A stretch of 64,000 bases of DNA, taken from Streptomyces cyaneus (GTDB lineage Bacteria; Actinomycetota; Actinomycetes; Streptomycetales; Streptomycetaceae). A program made the position numbers and the translations under genes. Shown piece after piece: positions 1 through 9,300 of the stretch. The stretch spans positions 124,001-188,000 of the forward strand of contig NZ_RQJW01000005.1 in the NCBI RefSeq assembly GCF_004028635.1. Direction: 5' to 3'. Within the stretch, counting starts at the first letter, position 1; every line of letters starts with the position of its first letter. Under the pieces are notes generated by a model. That model searched no databases. It saw only the letters and a program-made list of their open reading frames with translations, and was not told where the DNA came from.

Positions 1-367
1 CCTTGGCCCCGCCGACCTGCCCTTCCAGCTCGGAGCGCATCTTCTGGAGCTCCTTGCGGGTGACGGTCACGCCCGCGTCCTGCGCGGCGCGGTGCAGCAC
101 CCGGTCGAGGACCAGGTTGTGCAGAACGTCGCGCGGGAGGGTGCCCGACTTGGCGATGACCTGCGCGTACTGGGCGTCGTCCGGCACGGCCGCGCGCTGA
201 GCCGCGCGCACCTCGCTCACCCTGTTCTCCAGCTGCGCCACGGTGATCCGCTGGCCGCCGACGACGGCCGCCGCACCGGGATGCGCATCGTTTCCGCAAG
301 CGGTGAGCAAGGGCGCCGCGGCGATCGCGGCGGAGAGCAGGAGCGCGGTGCGACGGCGGCGGTGCAA
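1..367 (-). CDS. SurA N-terminal-domain lipoprotein (partial, 5' end of gene)
   Basis: N-terminal 122 residues of a lipoprotein; the rest lies beyond the window start. I start it at a TTG because GGGAGG sits five bases upstream and the first residues form an Arg-rich n-region, a hydrophobic stretch and a lipobox (LLTAC, Cys near residue 24). The mature part contains a segment starting AVVGGQRITVAQLENRVSEV, typical of the SurA/PpiC N-terminal chaperone domain, where helices are followed by a C-terminal peptidyl-prolyl isomerase domain. The role would be folding or quality control of secreted proteins outside the membrane. In Streptomyces a SurA-like gene near mfd is common (recalled), and mfd lies about 6 kb away here. 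The dyad at 386-403 is in its leader. The family call is fairly sure; PPIase activity cannot be judged from this fragment. Confidence 0.72.
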   Translation of the reverse strand, partial: MHRRRRTALLLSAAIAAAPLLTACGNDAHPGAAAVVGGQRITVAQLENRVSEVRAAQRAAVPDDAQYAQVIAKSGTLPRDVLHNLVLDRVLHRAAQDAGVTVTRKELQKMRSELEGQVGGAK

Positions 368-385
368 GGAAACCTCCCGAGGAGA

Positions 386-403
386 TTGTGCGACGGTGCA
401 CAA
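386..403. promoter_or_regulatory. Inverted repeat upstream of the SurA-like gene
   Basis: TTGTGC-N6-GCACAA, a perfect 6-bp-arm dyad ending about 19 bases before the TTG start of the SurA-like gene and just upstream of its ribosome site. It could be an operator or a small leader hairpin. No function is known to me. Confidence 0.35.
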
Positions 404-545
404 AGTCTTGCGGTGATCGATGGTAGGCAGTCGGCAAGCTCTGGCCAACCCATTCGACCAACGATTCACGAGGACTTCGGGCACCGACGCCTCCCCGGCA
501 CGACCCGCACGGCCCACTCGGTCCGCTCGGCCCGCTTTGGCCTGC

Positions 546-1235
546 TCAGCCCGTGATGGCCACCGGCGCGTCCCACGCGTCGCGGTCCACGGTGATCGTG
601 TAGCCGTTCCGCGTCTCCTTGCTGTTGACCATGTACTGGTAGCCGCGGCTGTGACCGGTGTACTGGGTGGCGCCCCACGGCCAGTCCGCGGTCGTGGTGT
701 TCTGCTTGTCCCACAGCGCATACCAGAGCTTGCCCGGCAGGTCGGTCTTGTCCGTGGCGGTCGCGACGGCCTTCGCGCTGGAGCTGGTGACCCCGTAGTA
801 GCCGGCGCGGTAGATCTTGGCGCGCAGGCCCTTGTCGAAGGCGCGGACGTAGGTGAGGACCGCGTCGTTGCACGCCTTGTTCGTGATGTCGTACGGCTCC
901 ATGTCGAGGTAGATCGGGATGAGCTTCCAGCCGACCGAGCTGACCGACTTCACCCAGGAGGCGGTGAGGTTGGGCTGGGAGCAGCCGCGGTTCTTGCCGC
1001 CGACGTAGACGGCGGCGGCGCCGTAGAAGCCGTTGGTGCGCCAGGCCTTCATCGCGGAGAGGGAGGGTGCGGCGCAGGTGTCGAAGGCGCGGCCGGTGTA
1101 CGTCCGCTGCGCGGGCCAGGTGGTGGTGGCGGCCATGGAGGTCTGCGCGGCGATGCCGGCCCCGGCGACGACTGCTGCGCCGGCCACCGCCCAGGTGAGG
1201 TATCTGCGCTTCTTCGACTGACGGTGACTCGACAT
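546..1235 (-). CDS. Secreted DUF1906 (glycoside-hydrolase-like) protein
   Basis: A 229-aa exported protein. I chose the internal ATG at 1235 rather than the longest frame because it puts a classical signal peptide at the N-terminus: SKKRR, a hydrophobic core at about residues 13-30, and an Ala-rich cleavage region near residue 36. The mature part matches the DUF1906 / Rv2525c-like TIM-barrel family: an early FDTC segment (51-54), a YVGG strand (about 77-80), and an acidic pair in LDMEPYD (about 110-116) where the barrel active site lies in related glycosidases. Peptidoglycan or another cell-wall glycan would be a plausible substrate, but the family's reaction is poorly established. It stands alone between the kinase gene and the SurA-like gene. 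The upstream GGGGTGGGG is only a fair ribosome site. Confidence 0.78.
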   Translation of the reverse strand: MSSHRQSKKRRYLTWAVAGAAVVAGAGIAAQTSMAATTTWPAQRTYTGRAFDTCAAPSLSAMKAWRTNGFYGAAAVYVGGKNRGCSQPNLTASWVKSVSSVGWKLIPIYLDMEPYDITNKACNDAVLTYVRAFDKGLRAKIYRAGYYGVTSSSAKAVATATDKTDLPGKLWYALWDKQNTTTADWPWGATQYTGHSRGYQYMVNSKETRNGYTITVDRDAWDAPVAITG

Positions 1236-1378
1236 GTCCGGCCCCACCCCATGGTCTGCATGACTTCGCGTGACTTCGCGTGACAAGAAAGCGGCTCGCA
1301 ACGTAACCGGCACTCGTCCTGGGTTCGGGAAACGCCGCCCCGCGGGCGTCACAAGGATCTTTCAACCCCCGGCAAAAA

Positions 1379-2914
1379 CTAGCCGCGTACCTGCCCGAGC
1401 CACTGCAGCGTCCGCCGTACGTCCCCGGCGAGCGGGTGGCCGGGGCCGTGCAGCCGTTCCACGTCGAGCAGCAGGCGGGCCAGGGTGTCGTGGGCGGCGG
1501 GGCGGTCGCCGAGGGCGAGCAGGAGGTGGCCGATGCGGCGGCGCACGTCGTGGGCGAGCTGGGGGTCGCCGGAGACGTACTGGTTCTCGTAGTACGGCAG
1601 CAGCGAGCGGTACTCGGCGAGCGCGGCCGCCGGTTCGCCGAGCTGTTCCAGGCAGTGGGCGGCGTCGTAGCGGAAACGCAGGGACTGCGGGTCGGCCTGG
1701 CCGGCCTCGGTAGCGCGTTCGTCGGCGAGGCGGCGCAGTTCGGGCAGCGCGCGCCGGTACTGGCCGTCGTCCATGAGGGTGGCCGCGTACTGCTTGCGCA
1801 GGGTGCGCACGACCGGGGAGTTCTCGCCGTGCTGTTCGGCGGCAGCGGGCAGGATCGCGCCGAGGATGTCGACGGCCTGGGTGATACGGCCCTCGCCTAG
1901 GAGGCGCTTGACCTCGTCGACGGCGCGCGCGACGTCCGGTTTCTCGGTGGCGGGCGCGACCGGTGTGACGGGGGCGGGCTGGGGCGCGGGGGTGCGGGCG
2001 CGGTCCGGCCAGGGGGCGTGCGGGCGCAGGAAGGGGCGGGTGGGGTCGAGGGGCGATCCGGTGGGCGTCCCGCGCGCGGGCAGGAGCGGCGCCAGGTCCT
2101 CGTACACCTCCTGCGCGGAGGCGGGGCGGTGCTGCGGGTCCTTGGCGAGCAGGCGCAGGACCAGGGCTTCAAGTGCCTCGGGGACCTCGGGGCGGATACG
2201 GCGCACGGGAAGCGGGGCCTCGTACAGGTGCCGGTGCAGCACGCCGAGCGCCGTCGAGCCGGAGAACGGGACGTCACCGCTGAGGAGTTCGTGCAGGAGT
2301 ACGCCGAGTGCGTACAGGTCGGTGTACGGGCCGACCGCGCCGCCCATCGCCTGCTCGGGGGCCATGTAGGCGGGTGAGCCGATGGGGGTGCCGGTGTGGG
2401 TGAGGCGGGTGGTGTCGGCGTCCATGACGGAGGCGACGCCGAGGTCGAGGACGGTGACCGTGCCGTCCTGCTTCACCATCACGTTGCGCGGCTTGAGGTC
2501 GCGGTGGACGATCGGCACGGCGTGTACGGCGCTCAGCACGGCGCACAGTTGCGCGGCGACCGCGACCGCCCACTGCCACGGGTACGGGTTGCGCTCGGCG
2601 AGGTGGTCGGAGAGGTCGGCGCCGTCGACGTACTGCATGACGAGGAACAGCTCCTCGCCCTCGCTGCCCGCGTCGTGCACGGTGACGAGCCCGGGGTGGT
2701 CGACCTGCGCGGTCACCCGGCACTCGCGCACGAACCGGCGGCGCAGCTCGTCCGCATCCTGCCCGGCCACCTTGTCGGGGCGCAGCAGCTTCACCGCCAC
2801 GCGCCGGTCGAGCCGCTGGTCGTACGCCGTCCACACCTGTCCCATGCCGCCCTGTCCGATGAGCGTGGACAGTTCATAGCGGCCTGCGACGACACGTGCT
2901 GTCGCCACGGTCAC
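1379..2914 (-). CDS. Ser/Thr protein kinase (Hanks type) with C-terminal TPR-like region
   Basis: A 511-aa cytosolic kinase. The catalytic domain fills about residues 10-275: Gly-rich loop GQGGMG (20-25), AVK lysine at 42, Glu in the RECR helix (about 64), HRDLKPRN catalytic loop (137-144), and DLG (157-159) in place of DFG, a common variant in these kinases. A Pro-rich linker follows (about 285-325). The last 180 residues are helical repeats resembling tetratricopeptides (Leu/Ala/Arg-rich, with LPELRRL- and ALAEYRSL-like units). There is no transmembrane segment, unlike PknB, so the kinase may be tethered by the membrane protein just upstream. The two genes overlap by four bases (stop/start), implying translational coupling. 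The TPR region probably selects partners or substrates, which cannot be named from sequence. Confidence 0.9.
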   Translation of the reverse strand: MTVATARVVAGRYELSTLIGQGGMGQVWTAYDQRLDRRVAVKLLRPDKVAGQDADELRRRFVRECRVTAQVDHPGLVTVHDAGSEGEELFLVMQYVDGADLSDHLAERNPYPWQWAVAVAAQLCAVLSAVHAVPIVHRDLKPRNVMVKQDGTVTVLDLGVASVMDADTTRLTHTGTPIGSPAYMAPEQAMGGAVGPYTDLYALGVLLHELLSGDVPFSGSTALGVLHRHLYEAPLPVRRIRPEVPEALEALVLRLLAKDPQHRPASAQEVYEDLAPLLPARGTPTGSPLDPTRPFLRPHAPWPDRARTPAPQPAPVTPVAPATEKPDVARAVDEVKRLLGEGRITQAVDILGAILPAAAEQHGENSPVVRTLRKQYAATLMDDGQYRRALPELRRLADERATEAGQADPQSLRFRYDAAHCLEQLGEPAAALAEYRSLLPYYENQYVSGDPQLAHDVRRRIGHLLLALGDRPAAHDTLARLLLDVERLHGPGHPLAGDVRRTLQWLGQVRG

Positions 2915-3546
2915 CTTCCGCCCTCGTGGTTGCCGTCCTGCCGGCCGTCGTGCTGGCGCAGGTAGTCACTGAGCTCGTCGAGCTCGGCACGCACCTGGTC
3001 GATACGCGCGGGCGCGGGGCGCGGGGCCGGGGGCGGCGGTACGGGGGTGTGGGGGGTGGCGTCGCGGGGTGCCGGCGTGCGAGGTATCGGGGTGTGGGGT
3101 ATCGGCGGCGCCTGCGGCACGGTCGTGGCGGTGTACGGCGACTGGGGCTGCGGGTAGCCGTAGGCCGGGGCCGGGGGTTGCTGCGTGGGGTAGCCGGAGA
3201 AGCGGAGCTGGTGGAAGTGGCGTATTTCCGCGGAGAGGTAGTAGGCGATCGCGGCCACGAGGCCGCCCAGGACGAGGGCGAGGCCCGTCCAGCCGCCCGG
3301 GGTGTGGATCTCGTCGCCGGGTTCGGAACCCATCAGGTAGAGGCCGAGGAACTCCACCACGATCGACGCCCCGAACAGGCACCAGTCGAGGACCTTGCGG
3401 GTCACGATGGCCAGACGCAGCATCATCGCCCACGTCAGCGTGCCGAAGCTGCACACCGAGAGCACGACGAACAACACGCGCAGGAAGACCAGCACCCCGG
3501 TGGGCGGCTGCTGCTTCACCGGCTGTGTGTAGCCGTGGCCTTGCAT
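2911..3546 (-). CDS. Three-TM membrane protein coupled to the kinase gene
   Basis: A 211-aa protein, first gene of a two-gene operon with the kinase; its TGA overlaps the kinase start. The ATG has GGAG five bases upstream. Three hydrophobic helices are visible at about residues 18-42, 50-72 and 85-106. A cytosolic Pro/Tyr/Thr-rich tail follows (about 120-190, with repeated YGYPQ-like and PHTP units). The final 25 residues are charged and helical (RAELDELSDYLRQHD). The Thr/Pro-rich tail beside a kinase gene would suit a phosphorylation target or membrane anchor, but that is inference from neighbourhood only. I do not recognise a named family. Confidence 0.75.
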   Translation of the reverse strand: MQGHGYTQPVKQQPPTGVLVFLRVLFVVLSVCSFGTLTWAMMLRLAIVTRKVLDWCLFGASIVVEFLGLYLMGSEPGDEIHTPGGWTGLALVLGGLVAAIAYYLSAEIRHFHQLRFSGYPTQQPPAPAYGYPQPQSPYTATTVPQAPPIPHTPIPRTPAPRDATPHTPVPPPPAPRPAPARIDQVRAELDELSDYLRQHDGRQDGNHEGGR

Positions 3547-3575
3547 GACTGCTCCTGATGCCTGAAGTGGGCGTA

Positions 3576-3652
3576 CGGTGTCGACCGACCCTGCCCGGTG
3601 CGGGGCAACCTCGGTCGTGCGATTGTCGCTTCGAGCGTATAGGTCGACACCG
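3576..3652. promoter_or_regulatory. Long-spaced inverted repeat in the promoter region of the membrane protein-kinase operon
   Basis: Two perfect 11-bp arms, CGGTGTCGACC at 3576-3586 and GGTCGACACCG at 3642-3652, lie in inverted orientation 55 bases apart in the leader/promoter region of the operon starting at 3546. Next to the distal arm, read on the minus strand, is a TATACG sequence that could be a -10. The arrangement suits a regulator binding two sites with looping, or a large RNA stem. It has not been tested. Confidence 0.4.
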
Positions 3653-3748
3653 ACATGCGGTCACCGGTTGTACCGAACCGTTGTCGTGCTGATCACTTCG
3701 CACGACGCCCCAGGTCGCACGGAGGCTCGGCCTCCGGATCAGGCGGTC

Positions 3749-4492
3749 TCACAGCGGGTGCCGCATCCACACGTTGGGCTCGACATAGACCGCGTAGTCC
3801 CGCTCCGGCTCGCATCGCACCGGCACCAGCGCGCCGGGCACCTCGATGTCGCCCGCGGTGTCGAAGGGCAGGCCGGTCCAGCGGCGCCACTGCTCCAGCG
3901 AGCCGGCGACGGTCATGGAGGCCGGGGCGACGGAGTCGATGGTGGCGCCGGCGCGGGCGTGGACGCGCAGCCACGGGTCGTGGGGCAGGCCGTCGGGGCG
4001 TACGCGACGGGCGTACTCCTCGATGGGGGTGTGCGGTTCGAGGTGCTTGGCGTTGGGGCGGACCGGGGCGACGACCTCGTGGAAGCCGTGGGACCGGGCG
4101 TTGTCGCGCATCGCGGAGAGCATCCGGGCGGACAGGCCGCTGCCCTGGGCGTGCGGGGCGATGACGACGGAGATGGCGCTGACCGTGTCGGGACGGATGC
4201 CGCTGCGCAGGTCGGCGAAGGCCCACACCAGCACCTCGTCCCAGCCTCGGGCGGGCAGCCGGCGCCGGCCCTCGGCGGCGAGGGCGAACGGCACGCTGTA
4301 GGCGTGGGCGACGACCTCGCCCCGCTCGTCCTCGGCGAACAGCACGTACTGGGGGAGTTCGCGCGGGATCCGGCCGTAGTGGGCGTTGCCCACGAGGTCC
4401 TGGACCGTGAACTCCGGCCAGGTGTCCGCCATTTCGACGACCCGATCGAGCATCTCGGGGCGTTCGGCGAGGCTCGATATCTTCAGCTCCAT
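3749..4492 (-). CDS. GNAT-family N-acetyltransferase
   Basis: About 247 aa, with the start taken at the ATG at 4492 (GGTGG upstream); a GTG three codons earlier is possible. The GNAT signature lies in the middle: a strand SAISVVIAPHAQGSGLS gives the acetyl-CoA pyrophosphate-binding turn (Q-G-S-G, about residues 116-119) followed by the helix ARMLSAMRDNARSHG. The N-terminus contains an ELKISSLAERPEMLDRV segment. The protein is longer than a minimal GNAT (about 150 aa), with an extra C-terminal region ending in a YAVYVEPNVWMRHPL segment that I read as a second acyltransferase-like half. The substrate is unknown. It is monocistronic, with no informative neighbours. Confidence 0.72.
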   Translation of the reverse strand: MELKISSLAERPEMLDRVVEMADTWPEFTVQDLVGNAHYGRIPRELPQYVLFAEDERGEVVAHAYSVPFALAAEGRRRLPARGWDEVLVWAFADLRSGIRPDTVSAISVVIAPHAQGSGLSARMLSAMRDNARSHGFHEVVAPVRPNAKHLEPHTPIEEYARRVRPDGLPHDPWLRVHARAGATIDSVAPASMTVAGSLEQWRRWTGLPFDTAGDIEVPGALVPVRCEPERDYAVYVEPNVWMRHPL

Positions 4493-4567
4493 GCCCGCCA
4501 CCGTAGGCGCGGGGCGGCCGCACCGGAAAGCCGATTTCGCCCCACCGCCTCTCCGTCGCGCGCCTGG

Positions 4568-5338
4568 TCACCCCCCGCACTGGCCCAGCATCATCTCCTT
4601 GTCGGCGGTCGTCACCGGAAGTTCGTACTTCAGCGACACCTGGGCGAAGCGCACCGCGTACGAGCAGCGGATCTGCCTGTTCGGGGGCAGCCAGGAAGCG
4701 GGGCCGGAGTCGCCCTTGGAGCCGTTGGTGGGGCCGTCGACCGGTATGAGGTTGAGGGGATCGTTGGCGATGTCCTGGCGTTTGCCCTTGGGCCAGCGGG
4801 AGGCGCCCATCTGCCAGTCGTAGGACAGCGGCATGACGTGGTCGATCTGCACCTTCGTCGCGTGGGACTTGGCCCACTCGATCGTCCGGCCCGTGTACGG
4901 GTCGTGCAGGGTCATGGAGGTCACCACGCAGTCCGAGCCGGAGCGGAAACGGATGTCCTCGCCGTCGCGTTGCAGGAGGTCGTTGCGGGTGTCGCAGCCG
5001 TTGCGCGCGAACGGGATACCACCCGGGGCCGAGTCCATCCACGCATAGCCGAACTCGTCCCGGTCATAACCCGTCTTGGGGCCGCGGCCCTTCGTCGCCA
5101 CCTTCTCGATCAGGGCGCGCGCCTCGGCCCGGTCGGCGTCCGAGGTGAGGGGCGCGAGCCCCGGCTTCGTGCCGTCGGGGTTGTCCAGTGGGCTCACGGC
5201 ACGGCCGGAACCCGTGGCCGGGACGGAGCCGGTGGGCTCGCCGTCCACGGGCAGGTCGACGTTCTCGCACCCTGCCAGTACCAGCACCATGCCGAGCATC
5301 GCCGCGGCGCTCGCCGCCCCGCCCCTCAGACGCATCAC
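4568..5338 (-). CDS. Exported HNH-family nuclease lipoprotein (GmrSD C-terminal/DUF1524-like)
   Basis: About 256 aa from a GTG (an adjacent ATG is equally possible) preceded by GGGAGGGG at proper spacing. A lipoprotein signal is clear: basic start, hydrophobic core and LAGC (Cys about residue 24), so the protein acts outside the membrane. The C-terminal half holds the HNH core of the DUF1524 type: IDHVMPLSYDW (Asp-His about 166-167) and, about 25 residues on, NDPLNLIPVDG. Family members are metal-dependent DNases that may serve nutrient scavenging or defence. Cysteines at the domain ends may form disulfides, as expected for a secreted enzyme. There is no partner gene nearby. The fold is sure; actual DNase activity is inferred. 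Confidence 0.85.
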   Translation of the reverse strand: MMRLRGGAASAAAMLGMVLVLAGCENVDLPVDGEPTGSVPATGSGRAVSPLDNPDGTKPGLAPLTSDADRAEARALIEKVATKGRGPKTGYDRDEFGYAWMDSAPGGIPFARNGCDTRNDLLQRDGEDIRFRSGSDCVVTSMTLHDPYTGRTIEWAKSHATKVQIDHVMPLSYDWQMGASRWPKGKRQDIANDPLNLIPVDGPTNGSKGDSGPASWLPPNRQIRCSYAVRFAQVSLKYELPVTTADKEMMLGQCGG

Positions 5339-5526
5339 GATGCGCCCCTCCCTTTGTCGCCCGCTCCGCCCCGCACAGGCGGTTTTCCCTGGTACCCCGT
5401 CGGGCACACGGTAGCGGCCCGGCGCACCGCGGCATTCAAGAGGTCCAGACCACAACGGGCTCAAGCGCGCATACCTCACAACCCGGGCGTATCGTCGGTG
5501 GTGAGTCACTCCGGAAGGAGCTCTGG

Positions 5527-5709
5527 ATGGGCATCTTCGACAGGTTCAAGAACCGCCACGCGCAGGACAAGGCCAGGAACATGTCCGACGCCGCGGAACA
5601 GAAGGTCAACGAGAAGACGGGCAACAAGTACGAGAGCCAGACCGACGACGCACAGCAGCGGATGGAACGCGAACTCGGCATGGACCGCGACAGGCCCGAT
5701 CGGCCGTAG
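5527..5709 (+). CDS. MT0933-like antitoxin family protein (60 aa)
   Basis: A small ORF starting at ATG 5527 with GGAAGGAG upstream. It encodes a charged 60-residue protein starting MGIFDRFKNR and containing a KVNEKTGNKYESQTDDAQ segment. That layout (amphipathic MGIFD N-terminus, then GNKY, then a Lys/Asp/Glu-rich tail) is what I know of the MT0933/Rv0909 antitoxin family, which is numerous in Streptomyces. No toxin gene of the Rv0910 type lies beside it: the neighbours are an HNH lipoprotein on the other strand and the SnoaL-fold gene. It may be an orphan or have a non-antitoxin role, such as stress response. Confidence 0.7.
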   Translation: MGIFDRFKNRHAQDKARNMSDAAEQKVNEKTGNKYESQTDDAQQRMERELGMDRDRPDRP

Positions 5710-5832
5710 GGACCGGAGCCCCGAGGAGGACCGCGGAGGACCATGGAGGACCACGAAGGACCACTTGGCCCGAGAACGGAGGCCGTCCGCGGAGACCCAT
5801 TTCCCGCGGGCGGCTTCGCGCTGCCGCGGCGC

Positions 5833-5863
5833 TTGACCTCAAGTCCGGTTGAGGTCGCAGGGT
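5833..5863 (+). promoter_or_regulatory. MerR/SoxR-type operator-promoter of the SnoaL-fold gene
   Basis: TTGACC (5833-5838) and CAGGGT (5858-5863) are spaced by 19 bases, the over-long spacer typical of MerR-family-controlled promoters. Between them lies a perfect dyad GACCTCAA-N6-TTGAGGTC (5835-5856), close to known SoxR/MerR boxes (CCTCAA...TTGAGG). Transcription should start about 5870-5871, so the mRNA of the following gene would be leaderless at ATG 5871. Confidence 0.72.
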
Positions 5864-5870
5864 GTTCCGC

Positions 5871-6353
5871 ATGACCACCGAAACCGCGGACATCAACGCC
5901 CCCGAAGGCGCCGACAGCAACGCCACCGAAGCCGCCGACAGCAAGGCCGTCAAGGCCCTCGACGCCGTCCGAGAGGCCGACCGCAAGGCCATCGAGCAGG
6001 TCGTCGCCACCGTCGAACGCACCCAGCGCGCCAAGGACGCCGAAGGCTTCCTCGCCCTCTTCCACCCCGACGCCCTGTGGACGACCGCCCACGGCAAGGT
6101 CCTCATCGGCTTCGACGCGATCGCCGAGTTCACCCGTGCCGTGCTGCCCGCCGCGACCTGGGACGGCGAGGTCACCTACGAGGTGGTGCACACGCAGTTC
6201 CTGCGCCCCGACGTGGCGGCCGTCAAGGTCCGGCAGGTCTACCACTCACCGAACGGCGACACCGAGGGCGCCCCGCTGTACGTCATGACCAGGCAGGACG
6301 ACGGCAGATGGCTGCTGCACGCCTGCCAGAACACCGAGGTGCGGGCCGCCTGA
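5871..6353 (+). CDS. SnoaL-fold protein, SgcJ/EcaC-DUF4440 type
   Basis: A 160-aa protein. The region from about residue 40 on is a cone-shaped alpha/beta barrel of the SnoaL/DUF4440 kind. It has a helix (KAIEQVVATVERTQRAKD), the hallmark FLALFHPDALWTT, a strand-rich middle with FDAIAEFTRAV, and a final strand with GRWLLHACQNTEVR. The first 40 residues are a low-complexity Ala/Asp/Glu/Thr extension not needed for the fold. Members are small-molecule isomerases, hydroxylases or binding proteins; no reaction can be assigned. I chose ATG 5871 because a MerR-type promoter would start transcription there (leaderless). A GTG at 5862 has GAGG before it and adds three residues. MerR control suggests induction by a toxic compound or oxidant. 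Confidence 0.8.
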   Translation: MTTETADINAPEGADSNATEAADSKAVKALDAVREADRKAIEQVVATVERTQRAKDAEGFLALFHPDALWTTAHGKVLIGFDAIAEFTRAVLPAATWDGEVTYEVVHTQFLRPDVAAVKVRQVYHSPNGDTEGAPLYVMTRQDDGRWLLHACQNTEVRAA

Positions 6354-6368
6354 GACGACCCGCCTTGG

Positions 6369-9300
6369 TCACGACCCCAGAATCGACGCCAGGAACTCCC
6401 CGGTCCACCCCAGCAACTCCCGCCCGACGAGCGGCTTCCCGCCCACCTTCGCGGTCTTCGGACGCGGCACCAGCAGCTGATGCACCGCCGGCTTGATGAC
6501 GGTGCCCGGGTACAGGCGCTTGACCCTGAGCTCCTGGGACTCCCGCAACTCCACGGGCGCGAATCGGATGTTGTTGCCCTGCAGGACGATCTCGCCGACG
6601 CCGCACGCGCGTGCCAGCATGCGCAGGCCCGCCACCAGCAGGAGGTTCTCGACCGGTTCCGGCAACTTGCCGTAGCGGTCGACGAGTTCCTCGCGTACGG
6701 CCTTGATGTCCTCCTCCGTGTTGGCGGAGGCGATGGAACGGTAGGCCTGCAAGCGGAGCCGCTCGCCGGGCGCGTAGTCGTGCGGGACGTGGGCGTCGAC
6801 GGGGAGCTCGATCTTGACCTCGAGCGGCGGCTCCTCCTCGACGCCGCCCTCCAGGGACGCCCGGTAGTCCGCGACCGCCTCGCCGACCATACGCACGTAC
6901 AGGTCGAAGCCGACGCCCGCGATGTGGCCGGACTGCTCACCGCCCAGCAGATTGCCGGCGCCCCGGATCTCCAGGTCCTTCATGGCGACGTACATGCCCG
7001 CACCCATCTCCGTGTGCTGGGCGATGGTCGCGAGCCGCTCGTGGGCCGTCTCCGTCAGCGGCTTCTCCGGCGGGTACAGGAAGTACGCGTACCCGCGCTC
7101 GCGCCCACGCCCCACTCGGCCGCGCAGCTGGTGCAGCTGGGACAGACCGAAGTTGTCGCCGCGCTCCACGATCAGGGTGTTGGCGTTGGAGATGTCGATG
7201 CCGGACTCGACGATCGTCGTCGAGACCAGCACGTCGAACTTCTTCTCCCAGAAGTCGACGACGACCTGTTCCAGCGACTGCTCCGACATCTGGCCGTGCG
7301 CCGTCGCGATACGCGCCTCGGGGACGATCTCGCGCAGCCGCGCGGCCGCCCTGTCGATCGACTCGACCCGGTTGTGGATGTAGAAGACCTGGCCCTCGCG
7401 CAGCAGTTCGCGGCGGATCGCGGCGCCGATCTGCTTCTCCTCGTACGGGCCGACGAAGGTCAGGACCGGGTGGCGCTCCTCGGGCGGGGTGGTGATCGTG
7501 GACATCTCGCGGATGCCCGTGACCGCCATCTCCAGGGTCCTCGGGATCGGGGTCGCGGACATCGTCAGTACGTCGACGTTCGCGCGCAGCTTCTTCAGCT
7601 GCTCCTTGTGCTCGACGCCGAAGCGCTGTTCCTCGTCGACGATGACCAGGCCCAGGTCCTTGAACTTGGTCTCCGACGAGAACAGGCGGTGGGTGCCGAT
7701 GACGATGTCCACCGAGCCGTCCTTCAGGCCCTCCAGGGTCGCCTTCGCCTCGGTGTCGGTCTGGAAGCGGGACAGGGGCCGGGTGTTCACCGGGAACTGC
7801 GAGTAGCGCTCGGAGAAGGTGCCGAAGTGCTGCTGCACCAGGAGAGTCGTGGGGACCAGGACGGCCACCTGCTTGCCGTCCTGGACCGCCTTGAAGGCCG
7901 CCCGGACCGCGATCTCCGTCTTGCCGTAGCCGACGTCGCCGCAGATCAGGCGGTCCATCGGGACCGACTTCTCCATGTCCTCCTTGACCTCTGCGATGGT
8001 CGTCAGCTGGTCGGGGGTCTCCGCGTACGGGAAGGCGTCCTCCAGCTCGCGCTGCCAGGGCGTGTCCGGGCCGAAGGTGTGCCCGGGGGCCGCCATGCGC
8101 GCGCTGTACAGCTTGATCAGGTCGGCCGCGATCTCCTTGACGGCCTTCTTCGCGCGTGCCTTGGTCTTCGTCCAGTCGGCGCCGCCCAGGCGGTGCAGGG
8201 TGGGGGCCTCGCCACCGACGTACTTGGTGATCTGCTCCAGCTGGTCGGTGGGGATGTACAGGCGGTCGCCGGGCTGGCCGCGCTTGGCGGGGGCGTACTC
8301 GACGACGAGGTACTCGCGCGTGGCGCCCTGGACGGTGCGCTGCACCATCTCGATGTAGCGGCCGACGCCGTGCTGCTCGTGGACGATGTAGTCGCCCGCT
8401 TCCAGGGTGAGCGGGTCGATGGTCTTGCGGCGGCGGGCCGGCATGCGGGCGCCGTCCTTGCCGGCCGCCTTCTGCCCGGACAGGTCGGTCTCGGTCAGGA
8501 CGGCCAGCTGGAGCACGGGGTCGACGAAGCCGTAGTCGATCGAGCCGCAGGCGACATGGACGATCGACGGGGCGATCTCCCCGAGGTCGGTCTCCAGGCG
8601 GGCCGCCACGCCCTCGCCGCCGAGCACCTCGACCGTGCGGGCCGCCGGGCCGTGGGCCTCGGTCACGAAGACCGTGCGCCAGCCGTCGGCGAGCCAGCCC
8701 TTGGTGTCGGCGAGGGCCTTCGCGGTGTCGCCGCGGTAGGACTCGGGGGCGTGCATGCCGAGCTTGAGGGTGTCCGCGTCGAGCGTCTCGTCGGCCGCGA
8801 ACGGCGACACCGACCACCACATCATCTCCAGCTCGCGCGCCCGGTCGCGGACATCGGCGATGGACCACAGGGAGGCCGCGCCGATGTCGATGGGCGCCTC
8901 GCCGCCGCCGGCCGTGGCGGCCCAGGACGCCTGCAGGAACTCCTGCGACGTCGCCACGAGATCGGCGGCACGCGTGCGTACCCGCTCCGGGTCGCATACG
9001 ACGGCCATGGCGCCCTTGGGCAGGACGTCGAGCAGCAGCTCCATGTCGTCGACGAGGACGGGGGCGAGGGACTCCATGCCCTCGACCGCGATGCCCTCGG
9101 CGATCTTGCCGAGCAGTTCGCCGAGCTCGGGGTGCTGTTCGGCGAGGGCACGCGCGCGTGCGCGTACGTCGTCGGTGAGGAGGAGTTCGCGGCAGGGCGG
9201 GGCCCACAGGCCGTGCTCGGCGACTTCGAGGGAGCGCTGGTCGGCGACCTTGAAGTAGCGGATCTCCTCGACGTCGTCGCCCCAGAACTCGATGCGCAGG

